Shown here piece by piece: positions 28,034 to 37,285 of a stretch of 64,000 nucleotides of DNA; positions within the stretch are counted from its first letter, which is position 1; each line of letters opens with the position of its first letter. Position numbers and translations under genes: made by a program. Source of the DNA: Bacteroidales bacterium (GTDB lineage Bacteria; Bacteroidota; Bacteroidia; Bacteroidales; P3); assembly GCA_030523765.1 (NCBI GenBank), contig JAUNHX010000010.1:1-64000 (forward strand). The letters run 5' to 3'. The notes under the pieces are model-generated. The model was not told the origin of the DNA and made no database searches. It worked only from the letters and a program-made list of their open reading frames with translations.

Positions 28034-29395
28034 TTAGGGAACCCACTTATAGTATACGCATTCGCTATCTCGATAAAATTCGCGTGCACCCCATCGTTGC
28101 CAGTAGGTGTGAGTGTGAAGATGATGCATTACGGGAATAAAGATAAAATCGTATTGGCGTAATTGTGGCATGATATACATAATCATATCGTAGTTAAGTC
28201 GAGTGCCACGACATTCTGGTGCCACGATAAATGAGAATACAGCCGTGTAATGTTGGGCATTGAGTTCTTTTAGCAATGCTGGAGCATCTCTCTGAATATG
28301 TTCCGTTTCCTCATCAATCCGGTAATCGCTCATGTTGAGGAATCCTAGTGTTTTACCATCGTTATCTACAGCTTTCACTGAGAGGGGCCAGTTCCAATGC
28401 AGTTGCTCAATCCAGCTATCAACTATTGTCGCCTTAAAGCCATACTGTCTTACCATCCAGTCAATTACCTCATCTTTGTCGCGTTCTTTGATGCAGGGTA
28501 TTAGTTGGTACTGAGGCTGGAAAGTGGCGCTATATAGTGTTAGCAGTGTGGAGGGATGATAAGATAATTTGGCCTTGCGTAACCCAGCTAATCCTAGATC
28601 CTCTTCACGGTTAATGTGGGTATAATGTTCTGGCAGATGTGACGCCATTTCTTGATTGATTACCGTATAGCTCCCCTCATAGTTGGTGTCAGCCTTCTCT
28701 ACACAAGTATCGAAGAGGGTAGGGGTGATAGGGCAACCATAACTGAAAGCTACTACACGTCCATCTACTAGGAGTACTCCGCCTATAGTGTTGAGTTGAT
28801 TCCAGTGTTCGAATACAAAAGCAATAGAGGCCTTTTCATCGACAGCCCCTTCGGCAGCATCTGGGTGATCTTTGCCCCATTGGTCAGTTAATTCCAAGCA
28901 ATCCTCAAAGAATTCGGGTGAAAGTGAATGGTACTCATAGTTGGGGTATAGGCTGCGAAACTTGTTGGCATGATTGCGTTTACCATGATAATCCTTACCT
29001 GCCAACAAAGCCAAATCACATCTATGGTAAATATAGTCATAACGATCTCGAATTGTTTCTAGTACTACCTGCTCGCCATAGGTAGTGCGCAATTGTAATG
29101 CTAGATCTTCTTCGATAGCTATCAACCGCAGCGGCTCACCGTTACTAGATGCATCTTGTTTCATCCATTTAATACATATATCGATAGGATGGTCTTTGGG
29201 AGCAGCCAGCAAGTAGGCATGGTGTCCATGCAAGTTGAAACGAACGATCAAAGTATCATCAACTATTTCATATTGGCTGCTAAAAAAACGTTGCCATGAG
29301 CAGAGGTTAGCAAATGAATAGTTACAATTTTGTCGTTGGGCACGATATAATAAAGGTACGATGATGTCGTGGTCATTAGGGGTGATATCTTTCAT
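28034..29395 (-). CDS. DUF2156 (phosphatidylglycerol lysyltransferase-like) protein with C-terminal GNAT domain
   Basis: 453 residues. The first 290 form a DUF2156 domain: NYSFANLCSWQRFF near the start, GKDYHGKRNHANKFRSLYP, GGVLLVDGRVVAFSYG and DLGLAGLRKAKLSYHP, a pattern shared with the soluble domain of MprF-like aminoacyl transferases. Residues about 300-453 look like a second acyltransferase (GNAT) domain: LGFLNMSDYRID, FSFIVAPECRGTRLNYDMI and WQRWGAREFYRDS. The fusion suggests two aminoacyl/acetyl transfer sites, but substrates are unknown. No membrane segments, so it does not flip lipids by itself. Confidence 0.78.
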   Translation of the reverse strand: MKDITPNDHDIIVPLLYRAQRQNCNYSFANLCSWQRFFSSQYEIVDDTLIVRFNLHGHHAYLLAAPKDHPIDICIKWMKQDASSNGEPLRLIAIEEDLALQLRTTYGEQVVLETIRDRYDYIYHRCDLALLAGKDYHGKRNHANKFRSLYPNYEYHSLSPEFFEDCLELTDQWGKDHPDAAEGAVDEKASIAFVFEHWNQLNTIGGVLLVDGRVVAFSYGCPITPTLFDTCVEKADTNYEGSYTVINQEMASHLPEHYTHINREEDLGLAGLRKAKLSYHPSTLLTLYSATFQPQYQLIPCIKERDKDEVIDWMVRQYGFKATIVDSWIEQLHWNWPLSVKAVDNDGKTLGFLNMSDYRIDEETEHIQRDAPALLKELNAQHYTAVFSFIVAPECRGTRLNYDMIMYIMPQLRQYDFIFIPVMHHLHTHTYWQRWGAREFYRDSECVYYKWVP

Positions 29396-29441
29396 GTTTT
29401 GTTTTGGTTATGGTTTTTAAGTTAATTCATTATGTTTTTAT

Positions 29442-30041
29442 TTATGAGATTAGTCCAATGTCTTTAAACAATAATTTGTAATACCTCGCTTTCTCAGTTA
29501 AGGGGAGTGGATAAGCCCGCGAAGTAGAAGGCATACGATGAAGTATCATACAGTGAGTTCCAATCATGAAAGGATTGCTTCGTCCCCCTATGGCAGGAAG
29601 TTCTACTCCGTAGTCTTCGCATAGTATTTCAGCGCTTTTCTGTCCGGTACACACCACATCGTGACATAGTGGTATCTTATCTAACAGCAATGTCAAATTG
29701 GTTTTTTCTACCACCTTTAGGTATTTATCGGATGCGTTGCACTGCAGTCGTATCACCGCGCTAGCCGTATCATAGATAGCGATCCCTTTGTCTATAAGCA
29801 GTTGTTCTATCTCCTTTTGACGGAAGCATTTATGTTCTACATCAACTAGTCTTTCAGGGTCCGAGAAAAAAACCTCTCCAAACACCTCCCACATCATATT
29901 TGTCCTATTGGGGTAAAAGAAATCCATACACCACCTCTTTTTAGGTGGAGGGAAGCTACCCAACATAAGCAAACGTGCGTTTGGGGGAAGGAAAGGCCGT
30001 AGCGGATGATATTCTATGAGTTCAGTATTGTTTTCAGACAT
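29442..30041 (-). CDS. Uracil-DNA glycosylase superfamily protein
   Basis: 199 residues. Motif A-like LLMLGSFPPPKKRWCMDFFY near the N-terminus and motif B-like HRMPSTSRAYPL near the C-terminus place it with the MUG/TDG-like branch. The central FVEKTN/VVCTGQKSAEIL region fits the fold. Such proteins remove uracil or related bases from mismatches in DNA repair. Activity cannot be confirmed because the motif A Asp/Asn is not obvious. It lies between mltG and the DUF2156-GNAT gene. Confidence 0.85.
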   Translation of the reverse strand: MSENNTELIEYHPLRPFLPPNARLLMLGSFPPPKKRWCMDFFYPNRTNMMWEVFGEVFFSDPERLVDVEHKCFRQKEIEQLLIDKGIAIYDTASAVIRLQCNASDKYLKVVEKTNLTLLLDKIPLCHDVVCTGQKSAEILCEDYGVELPAIGGRSNPFMIGTHCMILHRMPSTSRAYPLPLTEKARYYKLLFKDIGLIS

Positions 30042-30158
30042 AGGTTATATAAAACGATAAACTCATAAGAATATTGCAGCACAGTCAAATAAATAGTTAT
30101 CGATGAAACTCATCGACAGATAACCCTATTAATGGATAACCGTTTCAACATATCAACG

Positions 30159-31208
30159 TTACTTATAAATACCTCGTTGGTTAAGGGCTTGGTGGAATCG
30201 AGCTGCGTTAGCTGAATGTTCTGTAGCATTGCGCGCAAAATTGTGGCGGCCACTCATATCCTCCTTCGCACAGAAATAGAGATAGTCTGAGGGATGGTTC
30301 TCCAATACAGCATCGATACTTGCAATACTAGGAATACAGATTGGCCCTGGTGGTAGCCCCTTATACATATATGTATTATAGGGACTGTTGATTGTTGTAT
30401 GACGATTAAGGAGACGTCTAATTGTGAAATCGCCAATAGCATATTTTAAAGTAGGATCAGCCTGTAGCAACATCTCTTGGCGAAGTCGGTTCAGATAAAC
30501 ACTCGCAATGAGTGGCTTTTCATCGTTGACATTTGTCTCCTCCTCCACGATGCTGGCAAGAGTAATCACCTCGACAGGTGAGAGGTTTAGATCTTTACAT
30601 TGCCCTACACGTACCGAAGTCCAAAATCGTTCATACTCTTTTTTCATTCGTTCTAGCAGTTTTTCCGGACTGATATTCCAATAGATATCGTATGTGTTTT
30701 GGATAAAAACAGCGATGATGGTGTTGGTGGTAAACCCATATTGTGCACAATGAACACTATCGTTTAGGATGGATAGTATAGAGTCATAGCTCATTTCAAG
30801 TTTCTTGTCTAGGAACTGACATAGATGCTCTTTAGTGCGATGTTTATTTATGGTTAGTTTTACTGCATCTTGATTTCCGTAATAAAGTTTGTTAACCACT
30901 TGGAAAATACTCATGCCAGGTTGCAATAGGTAGCGTCCACCCTTCACATGATTGGTCAGTTTGCGGGCACGTGCCATGCTACGGAATAGGGCCTCATCAG
31001 TGATACACTGATGTGCCTCGAGCGTGTCTATTAACTGATCAAAGGTCGATTCACTGGGAATGTATACAGCTACGGGCTCATCGATATGTAGTTTTTGTCG
31101 GTTCAATATGCTGCGGCCTATCAGAAACACAAGCAAAAGTATTGACAGCGTTACTGCTATGATGGAGAAGGTGTGGTGATTACGAAAGAATGCGATTATA
31201 TTTTGCAT
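30159..31208 (-). CDS. mltG: Endolytic murein transglycosylase
   Basis: 349 residues when started at ATG 31208 (MQNIIAFFRNHHTFS). The frame is open 35 codons further upstream, but that part overlaps the preceding GNAT gene, whereas 31208 is 8 bases after the GNAT stop. One membrane anchor (about 15-35) is followed by a LysM-like part and the YceG/MltG catalytic domain. The catalytic Glu is in LASIVEEETNVNDEKPLIAS, and VYLNRLRQEMLLQADPT follows as expected. The family cleaves nascent glycan strands and sets their length at the inner membrane. Confidence 0.94.
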   Translation of the reverse strand: MQNIIAFFRNHHTFSIIAVTLSILLLVFLIGRSILNRQKLHIDEPVAVYIPSESTFDQLIDTLEAHQCITDEALFRSMARARKLTNHVKGGRYLLQPGMSIFQVVNKLYYGNQDAVKLTINKHRTKEHLCQFLDKKLEMSYDSILSILNDSVHCAQYGFTTNTIIAVFIQNTYDIYWNISPEKLLERMKKEYERFWTSVRVGQCKDLNLSPVEVITLASIVEEETNVNDEKPLIASVYLNRLRQEMLLQADPTLKYAIGDFTIRRLLNRHTTINSPYNTYMYKGLPPGPICIPSIASIDAVLENHPSDYLYFCAKEDMSGRHNFARNATEHSANAARFHQALNQRGIYK

Positions 31209-31216
31209 AGTTTTTT

Positions 31217-31723
31217 TTATTTTTCGATGATAAGACTTAGTACTATAGCATCGATCCAGCCATCCGAATGATGGATCCAGTGTGGGAGAAGTCCTCGATC
31301 CAAAAAGCCACATTGGTGGAAGGTGTGAAGACTATCTCTGTTGTTGGCTGCAATGATACAGTGTAACTGATGCAGTTGCAGATGTTGGTGTACAAAAGAA
31401 ATAAGGGCGTTTAAGCAGGCCTGTCCATAGCCCTGCTTACGATATCGGCTATCTATAAGCAGTCCTACACCAGCTCGGTGGTGATAAGGATCGAAATCGT
31501 ATAGATCGATACATCCTACCGCGATACTGCTCTCTGCATCGTCTGCCATTAGGCGCAACTGCTTGGTAGCATATATATCATTGCTGCTGTTGTCCATCAG
31601 AAACTGGGTAAGTAGATGTCTCGAAAACGGGGTATGAGTCATACTCTGTTCCCAAACAGATGAATCGTTCTCCCAATGGTAAATAGCATCGATATCAGTA
31701 GGTTCTAATGCTCTAAGAATCAC
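31217..31723 (-). CDS. GNAT family N-acetyltransferase
   Basis: 168 residues from GTG 31723 (VILRALEPTDIDAIYHWEND, reading Met at position 1). A TTG at 31762 is in frame but lies within the -7 promoter box, so GTG 31723 with its A-rich lead is preferred. Acetyl-CoA-binding motif A: GVGLLIDSRYRKQGYGQACL. RimJ/RimL-like overall. The acceptor is unknown. mltG starts 8 bases downstream. Confidence 0.85.
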   Translation of the reverse strand: MILRALEPTDIDAIYHWENDSSVWEQSMTHTPFSRHLLTQFLMDNSSNDIYATKQLRLMADDAESSIAVGCIDLYDFDPYHHRAGVGLLIDSRYRKQGYGQACLNALISFVHQHLQLHQLHCIIAANNRDSLHTFHQCGFLDRGLLPHWIHHSDGWIDAIVLSLIIEK

Positions 31724-31753
31724 TTGTTTTATTTCTTTTTGGATAGTCGTTAT

Positions 31754-31812
31754 GAAGTGCAAAGGTACTAAAAATATTGCTACTTGTTGAAAAAGTTGTA
31801 TTTTTGCACTTC
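31754..31812. promoter_or_regulatory. Mirrored divergent promoters
   Basis: Minus strand: TACCTTTG (31760-31767) then CACTTC, for the GNAT gene. Plus strand: TTG (31777-31779), 19 bases, TATTTTTG (31799-31806) then CACTTC, for the inositol-phosphatase gene. GAAGTGCAAA (31754-31763) and TTTGCACTTC (31803-31812) form a perfect 10-bp inverted repeat. Each arm covers a -7 end and the start region. Confidence 0.7.
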
Positions 31813-31900
31813 GTTTGGCACTCTGTCTCTACCCCCCTTCCTATCGGAGGCAAGGCACACAGCCTGCCAACCTCATATATTGATAAAACACCATAAATAA

Positions 31901-32752
31901 ATGAGCGAAATAGATTATAAGGCACTGTGTAAAGATGTATGTTTGCTAGCGATGGAGGTGGGTGATTTTTTGCGCGAACAGCGGCAGCAGATCAACGAGA
32001 TTGCCAAAGAAAGCAAAGGGGTACACGATTATGTGACCCAGTTTGATAAAGAAAGCGAACGCCGTATTGTTGCACGGCTAAAAGAGTTGCTGCCCCAATC
32101 GGGCTTTATTGCTGAAGAGGGTACTGCTACTCTGCAAGGTAATGAGGATCTGATATGGATTGTTGATCCGCTCGATGGCACTACAAACTATATTCACGGA
32201 CTTAATGTTACTTGCGTTAGCATAGGCCTTCGCCAAGGAGAAGAGATGGTGCTAGGTGTGGTATATGAATTGTGGAACAAAGAATGTTTTTATGCCTATA
32301 AGGGAGGCGATTCTTACCTCAATGGTCATCCCATTCATGTGTCAAAGGCTGCTACTATGAATGACTCGCTCATCGCTACAGGATTCCCTTATACCGATTT
32401 TGGACGTATGCCTCAGTATATGCGCTATCTAGAATGGACTATGCGCAATACCCATGGAGTCCGCCGACTTGGTAGTGCTGCTGCTGATTTGGTTTATGTG
32501 GCATGTGGCCGAGTGGATGGTTTTTATGAGTATGGACTTAAGCCATACGATGTGGCTGCTGGTGCTTTTATCGTGATGCAGGCTGGTGGCAAGGTTTGCG
32601 ATTTCGAAGGAGGTAACAATTGGCTTTTTGGCGGTGAGATGGTTGCTTCCAACGATTTACTCTTCCCTGAGTTTCGCACTTCTATTAAGAAATTTCTTTG
32701 TCAGCCTGTTGGTGGACTTCAGCAGTTCATGAAGAAGCATTTCAAAAAATAA
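31901..32752 (+). CDS. Inositol monophosphatase family protein
   Basis: 283 residues. Mg2+-binding signatures: Glu72-Glu73 in FIAEEGTA and Asp89, Asp92 in WIVDPLDGTTNYIHG. The second motif is YDVAAGAFIVMQAGGKV. This superfamily includes inositol-1-phosphatase, SuhB and CysQ; residues alone do not separate them. It is preceded by a good divergent promoter with a roughly 90-base leader. The ATG at 31901 follows TAAATAA. Confidence 0.92.
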   Translation: MSEIDYKALCKDVCLLAMEVGDFLREQRQQINEIAKESKGVHDYVTQFDKESERRIVARLKELLPQSGFIAEEGTATLQGNEDLIWIVDPLDGTTNYIHGLNVTCVSIGLRQGEEMVLGVVYELWNKECFYAYKGGDSYLNGHPIHVSKAATMNDSLIATGFPYTDFGRMPQYMRYLEWTMRNTHGVRRLGSAAADLVYVACGRVDGFYEYGLKPYDVAAGAFIVMQAGGKVCDFEGGNNWLFGGEMVASNDLLFPEFRTSIKKFLCQPVGGLQQFMKKHFKK

Positions 32753-32808
32753 AACATAACTATTTATTGTATACCACATAATTGTAGCAAAACCACCTTC
32801 TTATTTAT

Positions 32809-34170
32809 ATGAAAAAGATCATTGTTTTCTTATTCTCTCTTGTCCCTTTCATGTTATGGGCTCAATCTGATTCGTCCAACTTACGTCTCGCATCGCCCAT
32901 CACGAAGGTTTATCATTTTAGCATTGAAGAAAATATAGCACCTCCAGCCACCAAGCGGGTTGAATTGGCTTTAGCTGAAGCCAAAGAGCGTGGCGCCGAC
33001 CTCATTATAGTAAAAATCAATACCTTTGGCGGGACTCTCGATGATGCCGATAAAATCCGCACTGCCTTCCTTGAGTCGAGTATTCCCGTCTACGCTTTTA
33101 TTGATAACAATGCTGCATCCGCAGGTGCTCTAATCAGTATAGCTTGCGATAGTATCTATATGCATAGTGGTTCTTCCATAGGTAGCGCCACAGTTGTTGA
33201 TCAGAGTGGTAATGTGCAACCCGATAAGTATCAAAGTTATATGCGCTCATTGATGCGTAGCACCGCTGAGAGTAGGGGCCGCCGACCTGATATTGCGGAG
33301 GCGATGGTAGATCCCGATATTACTGTGGTGGGCATCAGTGATAGTGGTAAGGTTTTAGCCTTCACCACACAGGAGGCCATTGCTCATGGCTATTGTGAGG
33401 CCGAGTGCGAAAATATCCGTGAGGTTCTGAAGCATGCAGGAGTGAAGAAATACACCATCCAAGAGCAGCGTTATACCTTTATTCAGAAGGTGATTGGATT
33501 TCTCATTAATCCTATCGTTAGCGGACTTCTTATCATGATGATTATTGGTGGTATTTATTTTGAACTCCATTCTCCAGGTATCGGTTTTCCCTTGGCAGCA
33601 GCCATCATCGGTGCCCTCCTGTATTTTGCGCCTCTCTATTTAGAAGGGTTGGCGGCCAACTGGGAGATTCTCTTGTTTATTGTCGGTGTGGCTCTCATTG
33701 TCTTGGAACTATTTGCTTTTCCAGGCTTCGGGGTGGCTGGTATCAGTGGTATCATCTGCGTTATAGTGGGCCTAGCATTTAGTTTGGTTGGGAATATTGG
33801 TTTTGATTTTTCTGTGGTACCTAGTAATAGGGTGGCCGAGAGTTTTCTTATCGTAGTGTTGGCACTGTTAATAACATTGCCTCTCTCCATATATTTGGCA
33901 AAACAGCTCTTCGAAAGCCATCTCTTTGGAGGTCTGGCCCTCAACGAGACGCAGAATGCAAACGAGGGTTTTACCATTGCTAATCAGCAGAGTGGGCAGT
34001 TGGTAGGTGCCGTAGGTGAGGCTATTACCATTCTCCGTCCTGCAGGCAAAGTGATGATAGATGGCAAATCCTACGATGCTGTAAGTGACATATCGTTTAT
34101 TGATCAGGGAACTTCGGTCCGTATGGTGCGTTACGAAAACAACACACTCCATGTGGTAAAGAATAAATAA
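32809..34170 (+). CDS. NfeD family membrane-bound serine protease
   Basis: 453 residues. Signal peptide (ending MLWAQ); a ClpP-like protease domain (about 30-200) with INTFGGTLDDADKIR and the nucleophile region NNAASAGALISIACD; then a membrane domain of four to five helices (about 220-370); and a C-terminal OB-fold NfeD domain (from about 385; GAVGEAITILRPAGKVMIDG). This full-length type matches NfeD1b-like proteins that usually pair with a stomatin/SPFH protein, which is absent here. It probably acts in membrane protein quality control. Confidence 0.93.
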   Translation: MKKIIVFLFSLVPFMLWAQSDSSNLRLASPITKVYHFSIEENIAPPATKRVELALAEAKERGADLIIVKINTFGGTLDDADKIRTAFLESSIPVYAFIDNNAASAGALISIACDSIYMHSGSSIGSATVVDQSGNVQPDKYQSYMRSLMRSTAESRGRRPDIAEAMVDPDITVVGISDSGKVLAFTTQEAIAHGYCEAECENIREVLKHAGVKKYTIQEQRYTFIQKVIGFLINPIVSGLLIMMIIGGIYFELHSPGIGFPLAAAIIGALLYFAPLYLEGLAANWEILLFIVGVALIVLELFAFPGFGVAGISGIICVIVGLAFSLVGNIGFDFSVVPSNRVAESFLIVVLALLITLPLSIYLAKQLFESHLFGGLALNETQNANEGFTIANQQSGQLVGAVGEAITILRPAGKVMIDGKSYDAVSDISFIDQGTSVRMVRYENNTLHVVKNK

Positions 34171-34199
34171 TACTTGTCAATCGCCTTTATGATTAGGTA

Positions 34200-35942
34200 A
34201 TGACAAGTAACTATAAAAACACCTTAAGTGGATTAAGGCTTATGCAAACAAAAAAACAAAGTCACGTGCTGTGGAATGCGCTGAAGTTGGTATATCGGTG
34301 TGACCCCAAGGGATTTGTGCTAAAAGTACTTTATACTACTATCGGCAGTCTGCTCCCTTTGGCCAATCTCTACATCTTAGCGCAGATAGTAGATTCCGTA
34401 CAAGCTGCACTGTCCATTAAAGATGGTAGTGGCATGGCCACCATCACACTTGATGTGGCCCTCTTCGCTGCCATATTCTTCCTAAGTCGTATGGTGGGCA
34501 TTCTTTCGTTGGTGAATAGTGACAAACTTACACAAAGACTTATTGACTATATAAGCGATCAGATACAGTCTCATTCTGTGTCTCTCGATATGGCTTATTA
34601 CGATAACCCTGATTACCATGATACATTTCATCGTGCACAGCAAGAGGCCAACTTCCGTCCCATCCGAATCCTTGATGATTTTACTAATTTTGTAGGTAGT
34701 GCCATTAGTATTGTTGGTGTGGTTACCATGCTGGCTTCGGCTTCATGGCTAACTCTTGTGGTTATGATAGTGGCTATTATTCCTACTTTCATTGTGCGGC
34801 TTGTAAAGTCGAGAAAGGTCTTTTCTTTCCGAAGAGAAAATACGCAACTTACACGCCGTACCCATTATCTAGCAGCCTTGCTTACCGATAGCGCTTTCGC
34901 TAAAGAAACGCGTGCCTTTGGTCTAGGGCCCTTCTTTCGTGGCCAGTTTGTAGATATCCGCCGCCAACTAGTCGATAAGTTGTTGGCTATATCGCGCCGC
35001 ATCGCTGTCAGTGATGCCCTTTCTGCTATCTTGGAGACAGCAGCATTACTCCTCATTGTGGTTTTTCTTTGTCGCGAAACGGTCTCGGGAGCCATTACTG
35101 TAGGTTTGTTCGTTATGCTTTTTGAGGCCTTCCGCAGAGGACAGCAGAATTTACAAACCATGGCCACAGCAGTAGCAGGGCTCTACGATAGTAAACTCTT
35201 TATTGGTAACCTTTTTGAGTTTATGGATCTCAAGCCTAGCATTGCTTCGCCTGAACATCCTGTCCCATTCCCATCTCGAGTAGAGTCAGTTGTGTTTAAC
35301 GATATTACTTTTAGCTATCCTAACATACAGTCTGCCGATCAGAGCGCTGATCCACATTATCAGTCCAACAGCAAGCAACGTCCTGTGTTGCAACATTTCT
35401 CACTTACTTGTAGGCGGGGTGAAGTTACTTACCTAAAAGGTGAGAATGGTTTCGGTAAAACTACTCTTCTTAAGCTACTACTGCGACTTTACGATCCTAA
35501 TGATGGATGTATCCTTGTCAACGGCATCGATATTCGTCAGTTCGATCTAGATGAGTTACGGCACAATGTCAGCGCCATATTCCAAGATCATGTTAGGTTC
35601 TATTTCACAGCCAAGCAGAATATTGAATTTGGCGATATTCATCATCCTGGTGATGAGACACGCCTGCAGCGAGCTGCTGAACTGAGCGAAGCGATGCCTG
35701 TCATAGCTAAACTATCAAAAGGTATGGATACTCCTCTGGGACGACAGTTCAACCAAGGCGAAGAACTTAGTATGGGACAGTGGCAACGTATTGCCTTAGC
35801 CCGCCAGCTCTATAGTCAGGCACCTGTGCTAGTGTTTGACGAGCCTACAGCCTGGATGGATCGTGAAGCGCGCGAACAGTTTCTTCAGAACTTAGATATC
35901 ATCAAGCGAGACAAGGTAGTGATATTGATCGCTCACTTTTAA
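34200..35942 (+). CDS. ABC exporter (permease-ATPase fusion), shortened after the H-loop
   Basis: 580 residues; a second ATG at 34242 could also be the start. Membrane part about 45-330 with six helices. ATPase part from about 365: Walker A GENGFGKTT (about 414-422), signature LSMGQWQR (about 524), Walker B VLVFDEPTA, and the H-loop His in LIAHF, directly before the stop. Normal exporters continue 30-50 residues beyond this histidine, so the last strand and helix are missing. The three frames after the stop do not restore the usual tail. Substrate unknown. A hairpin follows the gene. Confidence 0.9.
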   Translation: MTSNYKNTLSGLRLMQTKKQSHVLWNALKLVYRCDPKGFVLKVLYTTIGSLLPLANLYILAQIVDSVQAALSIKDGSGMATITLDVALFAAIFFLSRMVGILSLVNSDKLTQRLIDYISDQIQSHSVSLDMAYYDNPDYHDTFHRAQQEANFRPIRILDDFTNFVGSAISIVGVVTMLASASWLTLVVMIVAIIPTFIVRLVKSRKVFSFRRENTQLTRRTHYLAALLTDSAFAKETRAFGLGPFFRGQFVDIRRQLVDKLLAISRRIAVSDALSAILETAALLLIVVFLCRETVSGAITVGLFVMLFEAFRRGQQNLQTMATAVAGLYDSKLFIGNLFEFMDLKPSIASPEHPVPFPSRVESVVFNDITFSYPNIQSADQSADPHYQSNSKQRPVLQHFSLTCRRGEVTYLKGENGFGKTTLLKLLLRLYDPNDGCILVNGIDIRQFDLDELRHNVSAIFQDHVRFYFTAKQNIEFGDIHHPGDETRLQRAAELSEAMPVIAKLSKGMDTPLGRQFNQGEELSMGQWQRIALARQLYSQAPVLVFDEPTAWMDREAREQFLQNLDIIKRDKVVILIAHF

Positions 35943-35974
35943 CAGCCAGTTATTCGAGTACTCTTTGCATGGTG

Positions 35975-36022
35975 AATAATAAAAATAGGGGCGACCATTC
36001 ATAATGTGCCGTCCCATGTATT
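35975..36022. repeat. Hairpin with degenerate TAGGGGCGA arms
   Basis: Outer arms AATAATA/TATTATT and inner arms ATAGGGGCG/TGCCGTCCCAT (one mismatch, one G-U pair) around a short loop. It resembles the perfect palindrome at 59592-59620. It lies between the convergent ABC exporter and queF genes and may help end transcription. Confidence 0.55.
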
Positions 36023-36067
36023 ATTATGAGAGAACCCATCGGTAGGGTGTCAGTCATATAATGTATA

Positions 36068-36535
36068 TCATTTTTTCTCAAACCGATAGTTCATAAGTCG
36101 TTGCTCGGCCATTATTGCATACTTTGTATTGGGACGGCCATAGTTTGCGAATGGATAGATACTGATTCCACCACGAGGTACAAAAAGGCCAATTACCTCA
36201 ATGTATTTTGGATCCATAAGTTTGATGAGATCCTTCATAATTATATTCACACAGTCTTCGTGAAAATCACCATGATTACGGAAGGAGAAGAGATATAGTT
36301 TCAAACTCTTGCTCTCTACCATCCTTTTGTCTGGCATATAGGTGATACGGATCTCAGCAAAATCGGGCTGTCCGGTGATAGGACAGAGCGATGTAAACTC
36401 GGGACAATTGAACTGCACCCAATAGTCGTTGTCAGGGTGTTTATTCTCGAATGCCTCTAATACTGACGGATCGTAATCGGTGCTATAACTAGTGGCATGG
36501 CCCAGCTTGGTGAGGGCTTCTTGTTCTCTACTCAT
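36068..36535 (-). CDS. queF: NADPH-dependent 7-cyano-7-deazaguanine reductase
   Basis: 155 residues: the short, single-domain QueF type. It reduces preQ0 to preQ1 in queuosine synthesis. The catalytic Cys51 is in [11 protein letters not shown] with Asp58 seven residues later as in the family. Glu74 in [21 protein letters not shown] begins the QueF signature for substrate and NADPH binding. It starts 16 bases after the transporter stop, so both genes share the preQ1 riboswitch. Confidence 0.96.
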   Translation of the reverse strand: MSREQEALTKLGHATSYSTDYDPSVLEAFENKHPDNDYWVQFNCPEFTSLCPITGQPDFAEIRITYMPDKRMVESKSLKLYLFSFRNHGDFHEDCVNIIMKDLIKLMDPKYIEVIGLFVPRGGISIYPFANYGRPNTKYAIMAEQRLMNYRFEKK

Positions 36536-36550
36536 ATTACTATAAATGTA

Positions 36551-37234
36551 TTAGAAGATGGAGTATTTGATGTTGTTATCGTAAACATCTATTCCCTCGC
36601 TGCGTTTTACTGCCTTCACCACCTGATTCGTGAGAGGGAGAATGATTATTTCGTAGGCTGTCTTTAGTGCAACTTGCCACAGAACAAATTGGGGCATTTG
36701 GCTCCAAGGAACAATGCCAGCAAGTGCGATAGGAAAGAAGATTACAGAGTCGCATGCCTCACCTGCTAGACTGCTCACAATAGCGCGAACCGAGAAGTGG
36801 CGTCCTTGTGAGGCAACCTTCATCTTCGATAATACAGCAGCATTCACAAAGGATCCTACTAGGAATGCAATGAATGAGGCTGCCACAATTCGTGGTGCCA
36901 GTCCGAAGATTGCATGGAATCCAACTCCTGCTGGGGTCTCTTGCCACCAGTATACACCTGGTATTACATCTACCAAGGCTCCTAGCAGAACGAAAAGGAA
37001 GTTAAAGCCAAAAGCCATCCAAATCAATAAACGCGTACGACGAAATCCCCATACCTCAGCTACCACATCGTTGATGATGTAGCTAATGGGGAAAACCAAA
37101 ATAGCGCCTGTGAAATGGGCTGGACCTACAGCCATTTGCTTTGTTGCAAACAAATTTGCTGCCGAAAGGCAGATGCAGAAAAGTGTGCCTAAAAGCATAA
37201 ATAGCACACTAACTTGTTGATTTTTAATATTCAT
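36551..37234 (-). CDS. yhhQ: Queuosine precursor transporter (YhhQ family)
   Basis: 227 residues with about six membrane helices. Family sequence: SAANLFATKQ, FPISYIINDVVAEVWGFRR (most conserved part), FLVGSFVNAAVLSKMK and SLAGEACDSVIFFPIAL. YhhQ imports preQ0/preQ1 or queuosine precursors through the inner membrane. The queF neighbour and the preQ1 riboswitch directly upstream support this role strongly. Confidence 0.95.
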   Translation of the reverse strand: MNIKNQQVSVLFMLLGTLFCICLSAANLFATKQMAVGPAHFTGAILVFPISYIINDVVAEVWGFRRTRLLIWMAFGFNFLFVLLGALVDVIPGVYWWQETPAGVGFHAIFGLAPRIVAASFIAFLVGSFVNAAVLSKMKVASQGRHFSVRAIVSSLAGEACDSVIFFPIALAGIVPWSQMPQFVLWQVALKTAYEIIILPLTNQVVKAVKRSEGIDVYDNNIKYSIF

Positions 37235-37237
37235 TTT

Positions 37238-37272
37238 CTTGTTTTGTTAAAGGGGGTTACCAAGCACCCCTA
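37238..37272 (-). promoter_or_regulatory. PreQ1-I riboswitch
   Basis: Minus strand 37271 to 37238. P1 stem AGGGG (37271-37267) with CCCCT, a loop containing GTAACCCC, and the A-rich tail TTTAACAAAACAAG. Loop CTTG can pair with the terminal CAAG to form the pseudoknot. The parts GTAACCCC and TTAACAAAACAAG match the well-studied Thermoanaerobacter tengcongensis preQ1-I aptamer, as I recall it. The aptamer ends three bases before the yhhQ ATG, so ligand folding should block translation start. Confidence 0.9.
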
Positions 37273-37285
37273 TTTTTTTCAGCTG

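Noticed and set aside
31209-31313. N-terminal extension of MltG
   Set aside because: It overlaps the GNAT gene in another frame and has no membrane-anchor character; ATG 31208 fits spacing and the family.
35943-36000. Frameshift explanation for the short ABC exporter
   Set aside because: I read the downstream frames by eye and none encodes the usual tail after the H-loop; kept as truncation.
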